Below, one piece after another: positions 56,375 through 64,000 of a stretch of 64,000 bases of DNA. The notes beneath the pieces are model-generated. The model was not told where the DNA came from, made no database searches, and saw only the letters and a program-made list of their open reading frames with translations. The position numbers and the translations under genes are program-made. This stretch comes from Bdellovibrionales bacterium (lineage in GTDB: Bacteria > Pseudomonadota > Alphaproteobacteria > UBA9219): NCBI GenBank assembly GCA_041662785.1, contig JBAZRW010000001.1:434001-498000 (forward strand). The letters are read 5' to 3'. The number at the start of each line of letters is the position of its first letter. The first letter of the stretch is position 1.

Positions 56375-58744
56375 ATGCTTGATCTTGTTTTAACGCCCGC
56401 CGCTTTTTTGCACGCTGCGGCCCTTATCGGCCTGATTTTTTGGGCGTGCCGAAAAAGAAAGCTGCCATGGAACGACATGCCCTTTTTTGTTGCGCTCGTG
56501 TTATGGGCGACGTTGGTGCTGGCCGCGCACTTTACGGGCGCGTTTAATGCCTTAAACCAGCTGGATGTTTATGTCCCCATGAGCTTTGTGGCGCTGGGGA
56601 TCATGCTGGCGCTTGTTTCCTTCCTTTGGCGGATTCCCGTGGCGACGCCGCTTCTCGTCAAACCAGCCTTACCCTTTGCGACAATCGAGCATGAGAAAAC
56701 GCGCCGGATTCTGTTTTGGTTTTTGATTGTGACGCTGGCGTTGTTTGCGCTGATCAGCCTTGTGCTCGGGCAGGGCGTTTATCCCGACAATGCGGACTCG
56801 ATGATCTACCGGCTGCCCCGCGCCATTTGGTATGTCAGCCACGGCAATTTGCTGCACCCCTTTGACGCGCCCGACAACCGCATCCTTTATTATCCGCTGG
56901 ATGGCGTGGCGCTCTATATCCCGCTCGTCCTGTATAATTTGCCCGGAACGTGGCACGCGATGCCGTCCCTTTTGGCGTGGCTTATGATCGTCTATACGAC
57001 CTATCGCTTTGGGCGCGCCCTTGGCGGCGACCGTCTGCTGGCGCTGCTGGCCGCGTGGCTGGTAGGCATGACACCCAGCATTCTGGCGCAGGCGACCTCA
57101 ACGAATGACGAGATTCTAACCGCCGCCGTTTTGTTGTGCTCCCTTTACATGGGCTGGCGTTGGCTGGTAACGGGGCGGCATGCCTATTTCTTCATGGCGG
57201 GGCTGGCGCTGGGGCTAAGCGCGGGAACCAAGCTGCACATCGTCTTTTTGATGCCGATCGTTGCGCTTGTGGGGTTGGTCGCGTTGTGGCCGCTTCGCCA
57301 AGCGCCCGTGCGGCTTCGCCTGTGGGGCAAAGCGATAGGATGGAAGACCGCGCTTTTGACGGCGTTGATTGTGATCGTGATGTTCGCGCCGTTCTTGTTT
57401 TACAATTACGCTTCGGTGGAGCGGTTCTATTTCTTCGACGATTTCAAGAAAGATGTCTTCAACCTGTCGGCCAATTTGACCATAGGCCTTCAAAATCTTT
57501 TGATCTACCTAAGCCAGATGATGCTCTCGCCGATTGCGGACATGAATATGTGGCCCATCGCGAATGATCGGCAGGGCTTTAACTCGGCGTTGAACGCGTT
57601 GGTCAACCCATTGATTAAGCCCCTCTTAAGTCAAGACCCGACGCACTATCATTTAAACTATCGCTTTGTCGGGGTAACGATCCCCGTGTCCGTCCGTTTT
57701 GTCGAGTTTTCCCTGTGGTCGGCCTTTGTGTGGCTGCTGTGGCCGTGGCAGGGCATCCTTGCGCTCCGGCAACGGTTTCCTTTGCGCCCCCTCTTTTTCC
57801 TTTTGGCGATGACGCCGCCTTTATGGCTGCTTTTGTGGTCGTTTTCGACGCTTTATATGGAAGGAACGGCGACCTATTTCACCTTTTATCTGGTCTGCGC
57901 CGCGCCCGCCGCCATCATGGTTTTTTCGCCCATCAAGAAAACCGTCTGGCACGAACTGCGCTGGGTCATGGTGTTTCTTGTCGTGTTTTCGAACCTGATT
58001 ATCGACCATAATCTGGTAATGTATAGTGGCTTTCGCGCGTTGCCGGATTTGTTCTTTGCGCAAAAAATCCCCTATGATTGGCTTTTGGCCGAAGACCGCA
58101 TCATTGACGAGATTCGCGCGGCGGACAGAATTCGCGTTGTCATGACGCATGAGAAAATGCCCTATTTTGGCTATATGCATTGGAATCCCAAGGCCACCTA
58201 TTACTCTCCGTTTTCGATTAAGGATCCGGCGGCGATCCCGAATTATCAGGACGTCTTGCAGATACTCCCTATCTCGGGTCTTTCCATGTACGGCTATATG
58301 CCTGTCAAGATTCCGGGCAAGCGGACGGTGGGGCCAACCTATCTTGGTGCGGTGCGGGCGATTGGGCGCGAGGCTGTCTTTGCCGTGGGCCATGGGATCG
58401 AAAAAAAATACCCCGAAGAATCAAACTATCTTATTCTGCAAGCCAGAATAGAGCAGAAGGATAAGGATGCTTGGGAAATTGTCATGGATCCCAACCCCAT
58501 GGGGTTCTCGCTTGATGATCAATTGACGTTTGCCTATGAGATCAAGAACGATGGCACTGTTTTGGCGCGGCACGATCCCGTAAAAAACCCCTCGTTTAAG
58601 ATAACCCTGCCCTTCAGTCCGTATGAAATGAACCTAAACCTAACCATTATCGTGGCCTCGGCTTGGAGCGGGAAGGAGCTGACGCGCGTGACCTATCCCT
58701 TGGGTGGCAAGGGTAGCTGGCTTCCCGAAGGTGGCGAGTACTAG
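56375..58744 (+). CDS. large membrane protein resembling GT-C (family 39/PMT-like) glycosyltransferases
   Basis: A 789-residue protein with a dozen or more hydrophobic segments in its first ~550 residues and a ~200-residue soluble C-terminal part. The first external loop holds YPDNADSMIYRLPRAIWYVSHGNLLHPFDAPDNRILYYPLDG, with acidic residues placed like the catalytic loop of GT-C lipid-linked-sugar transferases. TSTNDEILTAAVLLCSLYMGWRWLVTG and GLALGLSAGTKLHIVF resemble the same superfamily. The C-terminal domain ends in an immunoglobulin-like beta stretch. Expected role: transfer of a sugar from a polyprenyl carrier at the periplasmic face, by family analogy. Donor and acceptor are unknown. 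Confidence 0.7.
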   Translation: MLDLVLTPAAFLHAAALIGLIFWACRKRKLPWNDMPFFVALVLWATLVLAAHFTGAFNALNQLDVYVPMSFVALGIMLALVSFLWRIPVATPLLVKPALPFATIEHEKTRRILFWFLIVTLALFALISLVLGQGVYPDNADSMIYRLPRAIWYVSHGNLLHPFDAPDNRILYYPLDGVALYIPLVLYNLPGTWHAMPSLLAWLMIVYTTYRFGRALGGDRLLALLAAWLVGMTPSILAQATSTNDEILTAAVLLCSLYMGWRWLVTGRHAYFFMAGLALGLSAGTKLHIVFLMPIVALVGLVALWPLRQAPVRLRLWGKAIGWKTALLTALIVIVMFAPFLFYNYASVERFYFFDDFKKDVFNLSANLTIGLQNLLIYLSQMMLSPIADMNMWPIANDRQGFNSALNALVNPLIKPLLSQDPTHYHLNYRFVGVTIPVSVRFVEFSLWSAFVWLLWPWQGILALRQRFPLRPLFFLLAMTPPLWLLLWSFSTLYMEGTATYFTFYLVCAAPAAIMVFSPIKKTVWHELRWVMVFLVVFSNLIIDHNLVMYSGFRALPDLFFAQKIPYDWLLAEDRIIDEIRAADRIRVVMTHEKMPYFGYMHWNPKATYYSPFSIKDPAAIPNYQDVLQILPISGLSMYGYMPVKIPGKRTVGPTYLGAVRAIGREAVFAVGHGIEKKYPEESNYLILQARIEQKDKDAWEIVMDPNPMGFSLDDQLTFAYEIKNDGTVLARHDPVKNPSFKITLPFSPYEMNLNLTIIVASAWSGKELTRVTYPLGGKGSWLPEGGEY

Positions 58745-58821
58745 GCTAAAGGGGTGACGTTTGCGGTAAAATAGGATAAGTTTAGAAAAAGAGTCGGGGA
58801 AGAAAACAAAGGGTTTAAGGC

Positions 58822-59472
58822 ATGGCACTATCACAAGTTTTCGGCGATTTGCAGCGGCGCGGGTTGATGCTGGTGCTTTCCTCGCCTTCGGGTGCGGGGA
58901 AGACCACTATTTCTCGCCGCTTGCTTGAGACGGAAGCCGACCTAAGCCTATCGGTGTCGGTGACGACGCGCGCGCCAAGGGCGGGCGAGGTTGAGGGGAC
59001 AGACTATCATTTCGTCGATACGATTGACTTCAACTTGATGGTGAATCGCGATCAATTACTGGAACATGCCAAGGTTTTCGGCAATTATTATGGGACGCCG
59101 CGTAAGGCGGTTGAGGACACCTTAGCGCAAGGGCATGATGTTTTGTTCGATATTGATTGGCAGGGAACGCAGCAGCTGGCCGAAAAAGCGCGTGACGACC
59201 TTGTCAGCGTGTTCATTCTTCCCCCCGATTGGCATGAGTTAGAGCGCCGCTTGTTTTCACGCGCACAGGATACGCCTGCCGAAATTAACCGCCGCATGGC
59301 GAAGGCCACCGATGAAATGAGCCATTGGGCCGAGTATGATTATGTGATTATCAACCGCGATCTGGAATCCTCAACCGAGGCGGTTTGCGCCATCTTGCGC
59401 AGCGAGAGGCTAAAGCGCCGCCGTCTGGTCGGCCTTGCCGATTTTGTGAAAGGCTTGCAGGCGGGGGCTTAG
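58822..59472 (+). CDS. gmk: guanylate kinase
   Basis: Phosphorylates GMP to GDP. The 216-residue product has the P-loop SSPSGAGKTTISR near residue 20, VSVTTRAPRAGEVEGTDYHFVD, the GMP-binding EHAKVFGNYYGTPRKAVE, DIDWQGTQQL and INRDLESSTEAVCAIL. It converges on rsmA across a repeat-filled gap. In many alphaproteobacteria gmk lies next to the lptF-surA-rsmA run, as here, though in opposite orientation. Confidence 0.96.
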   Translation: MALSQVFGDLQRRGLMLVLSSPSGAGKTTISRRLLETEADLSLSVSVTTRAPRAGEVEGTDYHFVDTIDFNLMVNRDQLLEHAKVFGNYYGTPRKAVEDTLAQGHDVLFDIDWQGTQQLAEKARDDLVSVFILPPDWHELERRLFSRAQDTPAEINRRMAKATDEMSHWAEYDYVIINRDLESSTEAVCAILRSERLKRRRLVGLADFVKGLQAGA

Positions 59473-59515
59473 TCTCTGAAATAAAACGTGGTCTGTGTTT
59501 TGTATTAAGCCGTTG

Positions 59516-59672
59516 CTGTCATCCCCGCGACCTGTCGCGCCGAAGCTGCGAAGCAGCGTAGGGGGAAGGCGGGGATCCCGTTTTCTTTTTTCAAAAAGCA
59601 TCACAAACAGCTTTGGCGTTAACGGAGCGCGTGCCGAAACAAACTGGATTCCCGCTTTCGCGGGAATGACGG
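59516..59672. repeat. two REP-like palindromes between gmk and rsmA
   Basis: GTCATCCCCGCGACC...GGCGGGGATCCCG with an inserted CGAAGCTGCGAAGCAGCG hairpin at 59519-59581, then TGGATTCCCGC...GCGGGAATGACGG at 59645-59672. They may provide termination for the two convergent genes. Confidence 0.6.
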
Positions 59673-59722
59673 AAGGGGGGAATATGCGGGATGCTTCCTT
59701 GGAAGGGGGCATGCAGGAAGCC

Positions 59723-60565
59723 TCAATCTCCCTTGCGATAGGCGCGAGAAAGAGCCTCAAACGCTTGCAGCGAAAGCTGCCCTGCACGCCAAGACGGATC
59801 AACGCCAGCCTTTTCTAACAACGCTTCGCCCCCCAGAGATTTAAGGCTTGTGCGCAGCATTTTGCGTGGCTGGGCAAAGGCCGTGGTGGCCATCTTTTGC
59901 AGCGTTTCAAAGGCCACGTCCACGGGGCGATCCTTGCGTGGCGTCAGATGAACAACCGAGGATTCTACTTTGGGCGGCGGTGAAAACGCCCCCGCTGGAA
60001 CCTTCATCACGCACCGCCCCGTGGCGCAAAACTGCGTCAAGACGGACAGGCGGCAATAGGCCTCCGTGTCGGGCTTTGCCAGCAGACGATCCACCACCTC
60101 GGTCTGCAACATAAGCGTCAGGCTTTGAAACTGATCGAGAAGCGGAAGCCACGACAGCAGCAGCGGCGTGCCGACGTTATAGGGCAGGTTGGCGATAATG
60201 GCGCGTGGCGCGGCGCTAAGGGCGATCAGGTCGGCATCCAGCGCATCGCCCTCGATGAGGGTGAAGCGCTCGCCATAGGCCGCCGTAAGCGGCTCAAGCG
60301 CCTTAACGCAGCGAGGGTCTTTTTCAATGGCGGTCAGGTGGGCGGCGGGGCTGGCCAAGAGTGAGCGGGTGAGGCCGCCTGGGCCTGGGCCGATTTCAAT
60401 AACGTGAACGCCCGCCATCGCGCCCGCCTCCTTGACGATCCTGCCCGTTAAATTGAGATCAAGCAGGAAGTGCTGTCCCAGCCCCTTGCGGGCGGCAAGG
60501 CCATAATGGGTGATCACCTTACGCAGCGGCATAAGGTCAGGGGTGGGGGTGGGCGGCGATGTCAA
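59723..60565 (-). CDS. rsmA: 16S rRNA dimethyladenosine transferase RsmA (KsgA)
   Basis: Dimethylates A1518 and A1519 in helix 45 of 16S rRNA, a late step of small-subunit maturation. The 280-residue product shows GLAARKGLGQHFLLDLNLTGRIV, the SAM-binding VIEIGPGPGGLTRSLL, the catalytic NLPYNVGTPLL motif, VDRLLAKPDTEAYCRLSVLTQF and a C-terminal helical domain with FAQPRKMLRTSLK. It lies 11 nt after surA. The pdxA gene that often separates surA and rsmA is missing. Confidence 0.96.
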   Translation of the reverse strand: MTSPPTPTPDLMPLRKVITHYGLAARKGLGQHFLLDLNLTGRIVKEAGAMAGVHVIEIGPGPGGLTRSLLASPAAHLTAIEKDPRCVKALEPLTAAYGERFTLIEGDALDADLIALSAAPRAIIANLPYNVGTPLLLSWLPLLDQFQSLTLMLQTEVVDRLLAKPDTEAYCRLSVLTQFCATGRCVMKVPAGAFSPPPKVESSVVHLTPRKDRPVDVAFETLQKMATTAFAQPRKMLRTSLKSLGGEALLEKAGVDPSWRAGQLSLQAFEALSRAYRKGD

Positions 60566-60576
60566 AGGCAGCGCCG

Positions 60577-61920
60577 CTATTTCAGGCGAACGTCGATAAA
60601 GGCGCTTTTACGCAAGTCACGCATCTGGCGCCGCGCCAAAAGCTCCATCTTCTCGCCGCCGATGGCTGAACGGATGGCTTCTCGGTTGACGTTTTCCTCT
60701 GGCATCGTGCGACCGCAAACAAAGACCATCAACGCGCCCCTGTCGGTGGCCATCGCTTCGCTGGCTTGTCCTTCTGAAAGAGGCGCTACTTTGTTCGCCA
60801 GCCAAGGGGGTGCATCCGCAAGCTTCACCTCGCCCAAATCCTGCCAGCGCCACAGGGGGAAGCTGGACGCCAGCGTGGATTTTAACGACGCGCAGTCCGT
60901 CACGGTTTGCCGAATGGTTTCGGCTTCGCGCAGGAGGGATTCTTTTTCTGTCGTGGGCGTGAAGGGGCGGAAGATTTGCTCCAGTTTGACCGCCATGGTC
61001 TTCATGTCGCCCATCGAGACAATCCGCATATCGCGAATGCCAAGGATATGATACCCGTCGGCGGTACGAAGTGGCCCTGCGACATCGCCCTTTTGAAGGG
61101 TTTGCAGGGTTTTATCCAGCTCTGGCGCCAGTTGGCCGCTTTGGATCCAGCCGATGTCGCCGCCCGTGGACGCGCCTAGGCCTTGAGAAAACTGCCGCGC
61201 GGCAGAGCCGAAAACAGCCCCGCCTTTGATTTGCTCAACCAGCTTTTCGGCTAGCGCTTGAACCTCTGGCTCATCCTCGGGCTTATCGACGCCCAAAAAG
61301 ATTTCACTGACCAGATATTCCTGTTTTCCGGCATTGGCCCGCATGCGCCCGATCTCGGCGTTGATCTCATCTTCGCCGATATCGATACGGGGGCGCAGCT
61401 CACGCATGGCCACTCTGTTCCACGTCAAGGTGGCTTTGATCTGAGCCTTCATGGTAGAGGGGGGAATGTGATGTTGCCGCAAAAAGGCGGCCATGTTGCC
61501 GCCCGGAATTTGGTTGTCTGTCGCCAAACGGCTCATGGCGTCTTGAATCTCGGAATCGGGAATCGTGATCTCTAGCCGTTTGCCTTCTTGCATTTGAAGC
61601 TGTTCGTCAATCAAGGTGCGCAAGGTTTGGGCGAGGAGTTTCTTTTGAACCTCTGGCGAGTCGGGCAGGCCCGCCGACAGAATCGCAAGGGCAAGGCGCG
61701 CGCGCAGGTCGCCTGAGGAGATGATGGAATCATTCACAACCGCAATGATGCCTTCCGCCATAGGAGCTTTGGGGGCGGCTTGTTCGGGCGTTGCGCTAAG
61801 CAATCCCGCGCCGCCGGTTTGCCCACTCATCATGGGGGCTGGTGCGCCGACGCGCTGCGCCTGTGCCGTGCAGGGCAGCAGGAGGCCAAGGGCGAGGGCA
61901 AGAAGCAGCAGTTTTTTCAT
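60577..61920 (-). CDS. surA: periplasmic chaperone / peptidyl-prolyl isomerase SurA
   Basis: Escorts outer-membrane proteins, including LptD, to the BAM machine. The 447-residue product has a signal peptide (MKKLLLLALALGLLLPCTAQAQ), the N-terminal chaperone domain (IIAVVNDSIISSGDLRARLALAI, LRTLIDEQLQMQEGKRLEITIPDSEI) and one well-preserved parvulin domain (EYLVSEIFLGVDKPEDEPEVQALAEKLVEQIKGGAVFGSAARQFSQGLGASTGGDIGWIQSGQL). The region of the second parvulin domain is degenerate or replaced by a helical tail with two cysteines. It lies between lptG and rsmA. Confidence 0.93.
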   Translation of the reverse strand: MKKLLLLALALGLLLPCTAQAQRVGAPAPMMSGQTGGAGLLSATPEQAAPKAPMAEGIIAVVNDSIISSGDLRARLALAILSAGLPDSPEVQKKLLAQTLRTLIDEQLQMQEGKRLEITIPDSEIQDAMSRLATDNQIPGGNMAAFLRQHHIPPSTMKAQIKATLTWNRVAMRELRPRIDIGEDEINAEIGRMRANAGKQEYLVSEIFLGVDKPEDEPEVQALAEKLVEQIKGGAVFGSAARQFSQGLGASTGGDIGWIQSGQLAPELDKTLQTLQKGDVAGPLRTADGYHILGIRDMRIVSMGDMKTMAVKLEQIFRPFTPTTEKESLLREAETIRQTVTDCASLKSTLASSFPLWRWQDLGEVKLADAPPWLANKVAPLSEGQASEAMATDRGALMVFVCGRTMPEENVNREAIRSAIGGEKMELLARRQMRDLRKSAFIDVRLK

Positions 61921-61977
61921 GCAAAAAGAAACCTTTCAAGCGTGGAATGTGCGACAATCTTACAGGATTTTTCGATG

Positions 61978-63066
61978 TTAGCCATCTTCCAGATAAAGTA
62001 AAGTTGCCTGACCGCTAATAAGCGCCATAAGCGGGACGGCCCATGCGGCCAAAAGGACGGGAAGGGTTTGATTCGATCCCAAGGCTGTTACCACGTTGTT
62101 AAGCGCAAAAATAAGGCTGCCCGTAAAGATTCCCGCCATCATGGCGTTAAGGATCCCACCACGGCGATTAAGCCTTAAGGAAAAGGCCGCCGCGAAAAAG
62201 ACCATGGCGCAAAGCATAAGGGGCTGCGCCAAAAGGGTTTGAAGCTTAAGCTCATGACGGACGGGGGGAAGGCCAACGCTTCGCAGCGCACGGATAAAGC
62301 GGGGCAATTGCCATATAGAGATGGTGTTGGGCGGCGACATGCTTTCTTGAATTTTATCCAAGGTCAACGCCGTGGGAAGTGTGAAGGATTCCTCATAAAC
62401 GGGCATCTGGCCGTCCCAGTTAAACCATGCTTTTGAAATAACCCATTGCCTGTTTTTTAAAACCGCTTGGGGTGCGTCAAGGCGGCCCAGATACGCGTTA
62501 TTTTTGTCGTAAATAAAAACAATAAGGGGGCGCAGGGTCAACGGCTCGGTTGCGACTTGATCGGCGTGAAGAAGATAGCGCTTTTCAGCATCTTCTTGGC
62601 GCAGCCACAGACCCGCGCCTGTGAGTTCCAAGGAAGGGCCTTGCCGGAAGTAACGCGCCTCTAATTCCTGATAGCGTGTGGTCATCGAGGCCCCGACGGG
62701 GTTCATCAACGTGACTTGGAAAAGGCCGAAAAGCAGCGTGATGATAAAAGCGGGGGCCAGAAACTGCCACGCGGACACGCCGGCCGCTCGCGCCACGATC
62801 AGCTCTTGGCTGCGGGTTAGCCGCCAAAACGTAAACATGCTGGCGAAGAGAACGACAAAGGGAAGAATCTTCTCGATGGTGTCGGGCATTTTATAGGCCC
62901 CCATCCGAAGGACAAGCCCCAACGAGGCGTGATCCAAATCGGCCGAGCGGCGCAGCAGCTCCGCCACCTCAAAAAGATAGATGATGCCCGTCAGCCCCAC
63001 AAAGAAGCAGATAAACCAAAGGAGGTATTGTGCCCCTAAATAGCGAAAAAGGGTCCAGCCTCTCAT
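61978..63066 (-). CDS. lptG: LPS export ABC transporter permease LptG
   Basis: Inner-membrane permease that with LptF and LptB2 extracts LPS from the inner membrane. From the ATG at 63066 it has 362 residues: two N-terminal helices (LFRYLGAQYLLWFICFFVGLTGIIYLFEVAELLRR), PDTIEKILPFVVLFASMFTFWRLTRSQELIVARAAGVSAWQFLAPAF, a periplasmic jellyroll and a C-terminal helix set ending ALISGQATLLYLEDG. A longer frame to 63252 is only the out-of-frame copy of lptF. The start overlaps the lptF stop (ATGA). Confidence 0.95.
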   Translation of the reverse strand: MRGWTLFRYLGAQYLLWFICFFVGLTGIIYLFEVAELLRRSADLDHASLGLVLRMGAYKMPDTIEKILPFVVLFASMFTFWRLTRSQELIVARAAGVSAWQFLAPAFIITLLFGLFQVTLMNPVGASMTTRYQELEARYFRQGPSLELTGAGLWLRQEDAEKRYLLHADQVATEPLTLRPLIVFIYDKNNAYLGRLDAPQAVLKNRQWVISKAWFNWDGQMPVYEESFTLPTALTLDKIQESMSPPNTISIWQLPRFIRALRSVGLPPVRHELKLQTLLAQPLMLCAMVFFAAAFSLRLNRRGGILNAMMAGIFTGSLIFALNNVVTALGSNQTLPVLLAAWAVPLMALISGQATLLYLEDG

Positions 63067-64000
63067 GCGGCCCCCTTGGGCTTCTTGATAAGGAACGAAG
63101 GCAGCGAGGCTTGCCGAAGAAGGGTAAAGCAAAGTAGGGCGGGGAGAAAGATAATCCCGTAAAGAAGCAACGCCATCCAAGGCAGTTTGTTGATCTGCGA
63201 TACAAGGCCAATCATGGCCGCTTGCACGACGACGATGCCCGCGCCCGCCCAAAAAACGCGCTGCGTCATGCCGCGCCGATTAAAGTCACCCATAAGGACG
63301 ACGGTTACCCCCATAAGGGCGAAGGTCAGCGCTAGAAACGGCCCTGCGATGCGTTGGTGAATTTCGGCCAAGACTTTGCTCAGGCTTGCGTTTGACGTGC
63401 CATGTGCGGCTTGGGCGTTCAAAAGTTGCCCTATGGACAATTCGCGCGGCGCGGGCTGGCGGTTGTCTTTTTCGTTTTTAAGCAAATGAAGATCCAGCAC
63501 ATAACGATCAAAGTCCAGTTGTTGCAACCGGCCTGAGGCAACGTCAACCTCTTGCCGCCGTCCGTCGAAAACAACCACTTGAGGACGCCCCCCCTCAACG
63601 GAAAAAAGACCCTTTTGGGCCATGATGGTCACGGGGCGGGCGGGGTTTCTGACGTCATGAACCAAAATATCTTCAAGGCCGCCTGCGCTAGAGCGGCGGC
63701 GGGCGTAAAAGGTCAGGCCTTCCGCCAGATCGTTAAACGCCCCCGGACGGATCATAAAGGCCGAGTATTCATCGCGCACTTGGTATTGCAGGGAAACAAG
63801 CGCCCTGTTGGCGGCGGGCGTGAGCCATAGGGTCAGCATCCCGCCGACCACGATGGTCGCGGCGGCCATGACCAGCGCCGGAAGGGCGAGGCGCATAGGG
63901 CTAATGCCAGCGGCTTGCATGACGACGATTTCGCTATCGACAGCGTTTTTGTGATAGATGAAAAGGACGGCGATCCCAAGGCTGATGGGCAAAATAAGGG
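63063..64000 (-). CDS. lptF: LPS export ABC transporter permease LptF, 5' end beyond the window
   Basis: Partner permease of LptG. The visible ~312 residues cover LILPISLGIAVLFIYHKNAVDSEIVVMQAAGISPMRLALPALVMA, the periplasmic jellyroll (NDLAEGLTFYARRR, VTIMAQKGLFSVE, VVFDGRRQEV) and the C-terminal helices (RIAGPFLALTFALMGVTVVLMGDFNRRGMTQRVFWAGAGIVVVQ). Roughly 80 N-terminal residues with the first helices lie past the right edge. It is first of lptF-lptG-surA-rsmA in this window. Confidence 0.95.
   Translation of the reverse strand, partial: LILPISLGIAVLFIYHKNAVDSEIVVMQAAGISPMRLALPALVMAAATIVVGGMLTLWLTPAANRALVSLQYQVRDEYSAFMIRPGAFNDLAEGLTFYARRRSSAGGLEDILVHDVRNPARPVTIMAQKGLFSVEGGRPQVVVFDGRRQEVDVASGRLQQLDFDRYVLDLHLLKNEKDNRQPAPRELSIGQLLNAQAAHGTSNASLSKVLAEIHQRIAGPFLALTFALMGVTVVLMGDFNRRGMTQRVFWAGAGIVVVQAAMIGLVSQINKLPWMALLLYGIIFLPALLCFTLLRQASLPSFLIKKPKGAA

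Noticed and set aside
61978..63252. Long form of LptG starting at 63252
   Set aside because: The extra 62 residues are the out-of-frame copy of the lptF 3' end; the ATG at 63066 overlapping the lptF stop fits the family.
1..64000. tRNA, rRNA or tmRNA genes
   Set aside because: Scanning the gene-free intervals for T-arm (GGTTCGAATCC-like) and acceptor patterns found none; a computed covariance search would be needed to exclude divergent RNAs.

Overview
The window reads as one contiguous piece of a Gram-negative alphaproteobacterial chromosome. Several gene orders are typical of that class: leuS-lptE-holA, secB facing Tim44-mltA-Smr, DUF4164-zapA divergent from tkt, purN-purM divergent from DUF2066-PerM-Hda, and lptF-lptG-surA-rsmA. 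DUF2336, DUF2066, DUF4164, a 17 kDa surface-antigen family lipoprotein and a mitochondrial-type Tim44 domain protein point the same way. I cannot name a genus from this sequence alone. No rRNA, tRNA, CRISPR array, transposase gene or prophage block was seen.

Layout. 0-9.5 kb: the end of a SPOR-tailed D,D-carboxypeptidase, apt, a DUF2336 protein, the leuS-lptE-holA operon, two unknown genes and a solute-binding protein. 9.5-12.8 kb: an accessory stretch with a MITE-like element, three unknown genes, a duplicated C-terminal motif and a gene bracketed by 28-bp direct repeats. 12.8-20.6 kb: LpoA-like protein, rsmI, rpsD with a structured leader, an unlisted 55-residue gene under nested inverted repeats, secB, Tim44, mltA, Smr and a HIT protein. 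20.9-28.3 kb: one 2452-residue protein, by far the largest gene. It is a repeat-built fibre with an N-terminal membrane segment, a peptidase S74 (intramolecular chaperone) domain and a C-terminal membrane anchor. 28.5-38.3 kb: a YgjP-type metallopeptidase, a small membrane protein, pgk, a PhzE-like chorismate enzyme, cpoB, a YggS protein, gatB and a CbxX-type AAA+ ATPase. 38.5-49.5 kb: two small unknown genes, zapA/DUF4164, tkt-Nudix-gap, purN-purM, DUF2066-PerM-Hda and a YqaA protein. 49.5-64 kb: a toxin-antitoxin pair whose toxin carries a frameshift, purA, a SirB1-like protein, yraN-DnaJ, a 17 kDa antigen lipoprotein, a cation efflux protein with a GT-C-like membrane protein, gmk, rsmA, surA, lptG and the beginning of the lptF gene cut by the edge.

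Most genes are housekeeping: envelope assembly (lptE, lptF, lptG, surA, cpoB, mltA, LpoA-like), purine synthesis and salvage (purA, purM, purN, apt, gmk), central carbon (tkt, gap, pgk), and translation or ribosome maturation (leuS, gatB, rpsD, rsmA, rsmI). The unusual material lies between them. A family of palindromic MITE-like elements has TACCAAC-type ends and, in the three clearest copies, is flanked by TAA on both sides. In two of these the left TAA is also the stop codon of the preceding gene. Several short orphan membrane proteins share similar promoter spacing. The giant fibre gene contains a near-identical 204-bp tandem duplication, so it appears to be changing by recombination now.

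The best candidate for an undescribed system is the giant fibre: an apparently chromosomal, doubly membrane-anchored protein with a self-processing S74 domain placed before a coiled coil and a terminal transmembrane helix. Runners-up are the orphan PhzE-like enzyme and the 10-12.8 kb accessory cluster.
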